Made by a program: the position numbers and the translations under genes. DNA of 64,000 bases, taken from contig NZ_KI911328.1 of assembly GCF_000513955.1 (NCBI RefSeq), positions 222,640 through 286,639 of the forward strand. Direction: 5' to 3'. The notes under the pieces were generated by a model. The model saw only the letters and a list, made by a program, of their open reading frames with translations. It was not told where the DNA came from and searched no databases. Source of the DNA: Pseudoxanthomonas suwonensis J47. GTDB taxonomy: Bacteria; Pseudomonadota; Gammaproteobacteria; Xanthomonadales; Xanthomonadaceae. Shown here piece by piece: positions 58,966-64,000 of this stretch; positions within the stretch are counted from its first letter, which is position 1, and every line of letters begins with the position of its first letter.

Positions 58966-61095
58966 TCAGCGGCCGCGCCGCGCCAGCAGGTGGGCGAACT
59001 CGGTGGCGCTGACCGGGTGGCTGAGCCAGTAGCCCTGGACCAGGTCGCAGCCGCGCTCGGCGAGGAGGTTGTACTGCGCTTCCTTCTCCACGCCCTCGGC
59101 CACGACGGTGATGCCGAGCGAATGGGCCATGGCGATGATCGCGGTGGTGAGGGCCAGGTCGTCCGGATCGCGCTGCAGGTCGGCGACGAAGCTGCGGTCG
59201 ATCTTGACCCCGTCCACCGGCACGCGGCGCAGGTGGCTGAGGCCGGAGAAGCCGGTGCCGAAATCGTCCAGCCATACCTTCACCCCGGTGCTGTGCAGGC
59301 GCGCCAGCATCGCCGCGGCCTGCAGCTCGTCGCTGATCACCGCCGTCTCGGTCAGCTCCAGGTGCAGGCACGAGGCCGGCAGGCCGGTCTCGCGCAGGCA
59401 CTCGGCGACGATGTCCGGCAGGTCGCCCTTGCGCAGCTGGCGTGGCGACACGTTCACCGACACGAACAGGCGCTCGTTGCCCTCGCCCATGTGGGTCCAG
59501 CGCATCGCCTCGGTGCAGGCCGCGCGCAGCACGCGCGGGCCGATGCCCTCGATCAGGCCGCTCTGCTCGGCCACGTCGATGAACACCGACGGCGCGATCA
59601 TGCCCAGCATCGGGTGCTGCCAGCGCAGCAGCGCCTCGGCGCCGACCACGCGGCCGTCGCTGGTCCGGCACACCGGCTGGTAGACCACGCTCAGCTCGCC
59701 GCGCTCCCATGCGCCGCGCAGCTCCTGCTCCATGTGCACGCGGCGCTCGACCGCGTGGTCCATCGCCCGGCTGTAGAAGCGGAAGCCGTTCTTGCCCGCG
59801 ACCTTGGCCTGGTACATGGCGATGTCGCCGTTCTTCATCAGCGCGCTGGCGCTGGAGGCGTCCTCGGGGAACAGGGTGATGCCGATCGAGGTACCCAGGA
59901 ACACCTGGCGGTCCTGGATGTCCAGCGGCCGGCGCAGCTCGGCCACCAGCACCTCGGCCAGGCGCGTGGCGGCGGCGCGCACGTCGCCTTCCTGGATCAG
60001 GATCACGAACTCGTCGCCGCCGAAGCGGGCCAGCAGCGCGTCGTCGCCGCCGTACCTGTCCACCGCCTCGCGGATGCGGTTGGCGAACTGCAGCAGCGCC
60101 TCGTCGCCGGCCTCGTGGCCGAGGGTGTCGTTGACCCGCTTGAAGTCGTCGATGTCGGCGAACAGCAGGGCCAGCTGGCGGCCGGAACCGCGCAGCAGCA
60201 TCAGCCGGTGGTCCAGGCTCTCGCGGAACGCCAGGCGGTTGGTCAGGCCGGTGAGCGCGTCGGTGTAGGCCATGCGCCGCACCTCGCGGTCGTGGCGGGC
60301 CACGCTCTCGCTCATCCGGCCGAAGGCGCGGATCAGGTCGCCGACCTCGTCGGTGCGCTTGCTGTCCACGCGCTCGACGCTGTAGTCGCCGGCTTCGATC
60401 CGCCGCGCCGCCTCGGCGAGGCTGCGGATCGGTTTCACCAGCGTGCGCTGCACGTACCAGGCGACAAGGAAGCACACCAGGCCCAGCAGCGCCATCGGCA
60501 GCGCCAGCCAGCGCAGGTGGCGGCCACTCAACGCGTCCATCCGCTCGCGCAGTTCGGCGAAGTTGCGCTGCGCGTAGCTGTCGGCGAAATCCAGGTCCAG
60601 GGCCACGCGCACCCCGCCTACCCGCTCGCTGCCGACCATGACCGGCGCCGTGCCGGTCAGCAGCCCCGGCGCGGTCTGCACGCTCACGCCCTGGCTGGCG
60701 ACCGCCTCGGCCGCCAGCGGATCGGTCATCGGCTGGCCGAAGCCGGCGATTTCCACCGAACCGTCGTGGACCAGCCGCCCCTCCAGGTCGTAGACGCGGA
60801 TCCACTTGACCAGGTCGTCGCGCGAGTTGTCGCGCAGCACCGTGCCGATCGCGTCCAGGTCGCGGTAGTACATCGGGTTGGCCAGGTTCTCGGCCAGCTG
60901 CACGACCAGCGAACGGGCGTGGTCGCGCAGGTAGGTGTCGATCAGGCTGCGGACGCCCTCGCGGCCGATCGTCTCGGTCTCGTCGCGCATCTGCTGCTGG
61001 CGCCCCATCAGCACCACCAGCACCAGCAGCACGACGCCGAGCATCATCGCCATCGCCGCCAGCGAGCGGGCCTGGAGCCCGAAACGCAGTCTCAT
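58966..61095 (-). CDS. GGDEF-EAL cyclic-di-GMP enzyme with periplasmic sensor and HAMP
   Basis: 709 residues. A membrane helix (about 11-30), a periplasmic region (about 35-190), a second helix (about 192-215) and a HAMP segment (about 215-270) lead into the GGDEF domain with intact G359-G-D-E-F363 and [18 protein letters not shown]. The EAL domain follows with E487-[20 protein letters not shown] and [15 protein letters not shown]. Both catalytic sites look complete, so it could make and degrade c-di-GMP. Its start overlaps the stop of the PhnD-like gene by 4 nt, which suggests that protein supplies the signal. Confidence 0.95.
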   Translation of the reverse strand: MRLRFGLQARSLAAMAMMLGVVLLVLVVLMGRQQQMRDETETIGREGVRSLIDTYLRDHARSLVVQLAENLANPMYYRDLDAIGTVLRDNSRDDLVKWIRVYDLEGRLVHDGSVEIAGFGQPMTDPLAAEAVASQGVSVQTAPGLLTGTAPVMVGSERVGGVRVALDLDFADSYAQRNFAELRERMDALSGRHLRWLALPMALLGLVCFLVAWYVQRTLVKPIRSLAEAARRIEAGDYSVERVDSKRTDEVGDLIRAFGRMSESVARHDREVRRMAYTDALTGLTNRLAFRESLDHRLMLLRGSGRQLALLFADIDDFKRVNDTLGHEAGDEALLQFANRIREAVDRYGGDDALLARFGGDEFVILIQEGDVRAAATRLAEVLVAELRRPLDIQDRQVFLGTSIGITLFPEDASSASALMKNGDIAMYQAKVAGKNGFRFYSRAMDHAVERRVHMEQELRGAWERGELSVVYQPVCRTSDGRVVGAEALLRWQHPMLGMIAPSVFIDVAEQSGLIEGIGPRVLRAACTEAMRWTHMGEGNERLFVSVNVSPRQLRKGDLPDIVAECLRETGLPASCLHLELTETAVISDELQAAAMLARLHSTGVKVWLDDFGTGFSGLSHLRRVPVDGVKIDRSFVADLQRDPDDLALTTAIIAMAHSLGITVVAEGVEKEAQYNLLAERGCDLVQGYWLSHPVSATEFAHLLARRGR

Positions 61096-62018
61096 TCGAC
61101 CTCCGAGCGGACGCGCTGCACGCCGGCGCGCAGCACGTCCAGCGTGCGCTCGGATGCCGGGTCCAGCGGCAGGAAGCGCGAGGTATTGAAGAACAGGCGC
61201 ATCGCCTGGCGCGCCTCCGGGTCGTCGGCGGCCTGCAGCAGGACCTCGCGCAGCCGCTTCTCGACCTTCGGGTCCAGGCTGCTGCGCACCAGCTCCAGCG
61301 CGCGCGGGTACGGGTGGCTCTCGTGGATCACGCGGAAGTCACCACGGAAGGCGTCAGGCAACCGCGACGGGTCGTTCCAGTCCAGGTTGCTGAGCGCGCC
61401 GGCGTCGAGCAGGCGCTTGTGCACCCAGGAGGCGATGTTGAGCTCGGAGCGGGCGAACACGTAGCCGACCCGGTCCGGCGCCGGCATGTCCGACGGCGCC
61501 AGCAGGATTTCCGGCGACAGGCCGGCATCGAGCAGCTCGGTCATCGGCACCATGTAGGCGCTGGTCGAGGCGATGCTCTGCAGGGCGACGGTGTGGCCCG
61601 GCAGGTCCTGCAGGCTGCGGATCGGGCTGTCCTTGCGGACGAAGAACACCGAGTGGTAGTGGCTGACGCCGTTGCGTTCGGTCAGCAGGATCGGCCGCGC
61701 CGCGGCGCGCTGCTGCAGCTGCACCGCGGTGCTGGCGGTCTCGGTGACCCAGTCGACGCGGTTGCGGCGCAGGTAGCTGGCCATCTGCTGCGCGTCGCGC
61801 GCCATCAGGATGCGGCCTTCGGTGATGCCGACCTCGCGCATGCGCGGCACGACGTAGTCGAGCAGCGGCTTGAGCTGGTCGTAGTGTTCCTTGGGGTCGT
61901 CGCTGATGCGGCCGAGCACCAGAACGTGCGCGTCCTCGGCGGCCTGGGCCGGCAAGCCGATGATGGCCACGATGGCGGCCATGCAGGCCGCCTGGATCCA
62001 TCTACGCACTGTGGACAA
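61092..62018 (-). CDS. PhnD-like periplasmic substrate-binding protein
   Basis: About 308 residues with a signal peptide ([20 protein letters not shown], then a probable cleavage after GLPAQA). The body belongs to the PhnD/phosphate-phosphonate binding family ([58 protein letters not shown]). No ABC permease or ATPase is nearby; instead it is coupled (ATGA) to the GGDEF-EAL gene. TTG 62018 is preferred because AGGGGAG lies 6 nt upstream; TTG 62045 and GTG 62009 are alternatives. Ligand unknown; phosphonate is not implied. Confidence 0.88.
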   Translation of the reverse strand: MSTVRRWIQAACMAAIVAIIGLPAQAAEDAHVLVLGRISDDPKEHYDQLKPLLDYVVPRMREVGITEGRILMARDAQQMASYLRRNRVDWVTETASTAVQLQQRAAARPILLTERNGVSHYHSVFFVRKDSPIRSLQDLPGHTVALQSIASTSAYMVPMTELLDAGLSPEILLAPSDMPAPDRVGYVFARSELNIASWVHKRLLDAGALSNLDWNDPSRLPDAFRGDFRVIHESHPYPRALELVRSSLDPKVEKRLREVLLQAADDPEARQAMRLFFNTSRFLPLDPASERTLDVLRAGVQRVRSEVE

Positions 62019-62063
62019 CGCAGACTCCCCTTTCCCGGAGCCCAAAGCCTAGCCGGAAACCGG

Positions 62064-62867
62064 TCAGGGCGACAGACGCCCCGTGGCGATGCGGGCCATG
62101 CGCTGGGCGTCGGCCAGGATGCCCCGCAGCAGCCGCACCTCGTTGACCGTCAGGTCGGTGCGCAGGAACAGCCGCCGCAGCTTGCGCATCGCCGAATCCG
62201 GGACCCGGCCCTTGTGGAAATCGATCTCCTCCAGGGTCTCGGCCAGCTGGGCGAAGAAGCCCTCGACCTGCTCATGGGTGGCGGGCAGTTCGTCCGGGCG
62301 CGGCGCGGCCGGCGCGGCCGGCGCGGCGGGGGCGGCCGCCAGCAGGGCCAGTCGCACCTCGTAGGACAGCACCTGCACCGCCGCGGCCAGGTTGAGCGAG
62401 CTGAAGGCCGGGTCGGAGGGGATGTGCACCGAGGCGTGGCACAGCTGCAGCTCCTCGTTGGTCAGGCCGGTACGCTCGCGGCCGAAGACCAGCGCCACCG
62501 GGCCTTCCGGCGCGGCGCCCAGCAGGCGCTGCGCGGCCTGGTCCGGTTCCAGCTGTTCCAGCTGGACCCGGCGGCTGCGCGCGGTGCAGCCCAGCACCAG
62601 CCGGCAGTCGGCGACCGCCTCGGCCAGCGTTGCGTGGACCGGGGCGGCGTCGAGCACGTCCTCGGCGCCGGCCGAGCGCCGGTAGGCGTCGTCGTCCAGC
62701 GGCTTCTCCGGCGCGACCAGGACCAGCTGCGACAGGCCCATGGTCTTCAGCGCGCGGGCCGCCGCGCCGATGTTGCCGGGGTGCTGGGTGCCGACGAGGA
62801 TGATGCGGACCTGGGCGGCCAGGCCCGGATTCGCCGGCGCGGGGGATTCGTTCAGGGGATCGGACAT
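62064..62867 (-). CDS. trmJ: tRNA (cytidine/uridine-32-2'-O)-methyltransferase
   Basis: 267-residue SPOUT-class enzyme methylating the ribose at position 32 of tRNA. The knotted SAM-binding motifs are [39 protein letters not shown] and [20 protein letters not shown]. An Ala-Pro linker ([12 protein letters not shown], about 185-200) joins the C-terminal domain with [22 protein letters not shown] 62867. It is divergent from suhB, as in E. coli. Confidence 0.95.
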   Translation of the reverse strand: MSDPLNESPAPANPGLAAQVRIILVGTQHPGNIGAAARALKTMGLSQLVLVAPEKPLDDDAYRRSAGAEDVLDAAPVHATLAEAVADCRLVLGCTARSRRVQLEQLEPDQAAQRLLGAAPEGPVALVFGRERTGLTNEELQLCHASVHIPSDPAFSSLNLAAAVQVLSYEVRLALLAAAPAAPAAPAAPRPDELPATHEQVEGFFAQLAETLEEIDFHKGRVPDSAMRKLRRLFLRTDLTVNEVRLLRGILADAQRMARIATGRLSP

Positions 62868-62960
62868 GCTGCAGATGTTAAACTGCGCGGCCCGGCGTCG
62901 AGCGCCGGAATGTTCTTTTCCTTCGTCCGCCCAGTTCCAGCCCTTACGGGAGCCTTCGCC

Positions 62961-63785
62961 ATGCAAACCCCCGCCGTCAACGTCATGGTCAAGGCCGCCC
63001 GCCTCGGCGGCAACGTCCTGCTGCGCAACATCAACCGCCTGGACGCCCTGAACGTGGTCCAGAAGCAGCGCATGGACTACGCCAGCGAAGTGGACGCCGA
63101 CGCGGAGAAGGTCATCGTCAAGGAACTGCGCCGCGCCTACCCCGACTACGGCGTGCTGGGCGAGGAAAGCGGCCACACCGCCGGCCGCAACAGCCGCTTC
63201 CAGTGGGTGATCGACCCGCTCGACGGCACCAGCAACTACCTGCGCGGCTTCCCGCACTACTGCGTCTCCATCGCCCTGGTCGACAACGGCGAGCCGATCG
63301 ACGCGGTGATCTTCGACCCGCTGCGCAACGAGCTGTTCACCGCCAGCCGCGGCGCCGGAGCCGTGCTCAACGACAAGAAGATCCGCGTGGCCGACCGCAA
63401 GGACCTGGCCGGCACCGTGGTCGCCACCGGCTTCCCGCCGCGCGAGCGCGCCCGCGCCAGCGCCCAGCTCAAGTGCGTGGACTCACTGCTGGTCCAGGCC
63501 GAAGACGTGCGCCGCACCGGCTCGGCCGCCCTGGACCTGGCCTACGTCGCCTGTGGCCGCCTGGACGCCTACTTCGAGGCCGGCGTGAAGGCCTGGGACA
63601 TCGCCGCCGGCGTCCTGCTGGTGCGCGAGGCCGGCGGCAAGGTCTGCGACTTCCGCGGCGCCACCACCCCGCGCATGGACGAGCGCGGCCCGGAGGCCCG
63701 CCAGATCATCGCCGCCAACGTGAAGGTCGCCGAGGAACTGCAGAAGCTGGTGGTCAACACCGGGTACGCGGCGGCGTTCAACTGA
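62961..63785 (+). CDS. suhB: Inositol-1-monophosphatase family protein SuhB
   Basis: 274-residue Mg2+-dependent phosphatase; E. coli SuhB also joins rRNA antitermination complexes with NusA. Metal-site motifs are G-E68-E69-S ([11 protein letters not shown]), D85-P-L-D88-G-T ([13 protein letters not shown]) and the C-terminal [18 protein letters not shown] 62961 follows GGGAG. Both the NusA partner gene and trmJ occur in this window. Confidence 0.95.
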   Translation: MQTPAVNVMVKAARLGGNVLLRNINRLDALNVVQKQRMDYASEVDADAEKVIVKELRRAYPDYGVLGEESGHTAGRNSRFQWVIDPLDGTSNYLRGFPHYCVSIALVDNGEPIDAVIFDPLRNELFTASRGAGAVLNDKKIRVADRKDLAGTVVATGFPPRERARASAQLKCVDSLLVQAEDVRRTGSAALDLAYVACGRLDAYFEAGVKAWDIAAGVLLVREAGGKVCDFRGATTPRMDERGPEARQIIAANVKVAEELQKLVVNTGYAAAFN

Positions 63786-63816
63786 CGCGCCGACCGGTTC
63801 GACCCGGCGTAATCGA

Positions 63817-63842
63817 AGAGCCGCCCATGGGGCGGCTCTTTC
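63817..63842 (+). terminator. Rho-independent terminator of suhB
   Basis: AGAGCCGCCC AT GGGGCGGCTCTTT: a roughly 10-bp stem with a T-run, 31 nt after the suhB stop. Confidence 0.9.
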
Positions 63843-63880
63843 CGTTTGGGCGCACGGGTATCCGGCGATGGCGCACCCAG

Positions 63881-63901
63881 CCCCTTTCCCCGGGAGAGGG
63901 G
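63881..63901. repeat. CCCTCTCCC-family palindrome, copy 4
   Basis: CCCCTTTCCCCGGGAGAGGGG, related to the palindromes at 2411, 2492 and 2664, so the family recurs 61 kb away. The remaining sequence to 64000 contains no supported gene. Confidence 0.55.
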
Positions 63902-64000
63902 AACGAGTAGCGCGGTGAGGTTGTTGGCGCTTGGCGACGCGCCACCCGTCGCCAGCGCCCCTGCTCAGTTCCGGCTACCGCGAACGGGAGCCTTGCCGGC

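Noticed and set aside
61092..62018. Phosphonate ABC transporter component
   Set aside because: No permease or ATPase gene is adjacent; the partner is a GGDEF-EAL enzyme.

Overview
The window is about 64 kb of GC-rich (roughly 70 %) chromosomal DNA. Protein sequences, gene order and intergenic repeats all point to the Xanthomonadaceae/Lysobacteraceae (Gammaproteobacteria; Lysobacter, Pseudoxanthomonas, Luteimonas or a relative). Genus and species cannot be settled from sequence reading alone. No prophage, insertion sequence, CRISPR array or plasmid function was seen; this is backbone chromosome with a few accessory-looking stretches.

Region 1 (1-3149): the 5' part of hisS on the minus strand, running off the window edge, is divergent from a gene for an FNR-type Fe-S Crp-family regulator. 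Then comes a 1.1 kb gene-free tract built from nested inverted repeats, paired REP-like palindromes and a 28-unit hexamer array.

Region 2 (3093-12563, minus strand): the translation/transcription cluster initiator tRNA-fMet - rimP - nusA - infB - rbfA - truB - rpsO - pnp, with readable promoters in front of the tRNA and rpsO and terminators after pnp and rpsO.

Region 3 (12701-27974, minus strand): a complete 14-gene nuoA-N operon for respiratory complex I, with separate nuoC and nuoD. Many junctions overlap as ATGA/GTGA. A consensus-like promoter precedes nuoA and a strong terminator follows nuoN. A 78-codon frame exactly bridges the nuoK-nuoL gap.

Region 4 (28010-32840, minus strand): accD - glmM - an isopenicillin-N-synthase-like dioxygenase - tpiA - secG - tRNA-Leu(GAG). 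E. coli has glmM-secG-leuU-(argG)-metY-rimP-nusA-infB-rbfA-truB-rpsO-pnp, so regions 2-4 are that arrangement with the nuo operon between leuU and metY.

Region 5 (32992-54778): mainly accessory and envelope genes. They include a DUF4442 thioesterase-like protein, an unknown membrane-anchored protein, a DUF502 membrane protein, a VUT/YhhQ transporter and a DUF885 metallopeptidase-like protein. They continue with a class C beta-lactamase-like serine hydrolase, an ABC ATPase, an ABC-permease/M1-peptidase fusion, a PYROXD2-like FAD oxidoreductase and a CHASE2 protein with a degenerate GGDEF domain. The stretch ends with a beta-CASP RNase-like protein, an active M13 peptidase beside an M13 paralogue lacking its zinc site, a rhomboid protease, an alkyltransferase-like DNA repair protein and one unknown.

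Region 6 (54831-64000): a GTAG-type palindromic repeat pair, a Pit-type phosphate transporter with its DUF47 partner, and a CNNM/CorC protein with an ExoD-like protein. A PhnD-like periplasmic binding protein is translationally coupled to a GGDEF-EAL enzyme. The window closes with trmJ and suhB, divergent neighbours as in E. coli.

The best candidates for something new are the composite repeat tract at 2.2-3.05 kb, the PhnD/GGDEF-EAL signalling pair, the active/inactive M13 pair, and the frame between nuoK and nuoL.
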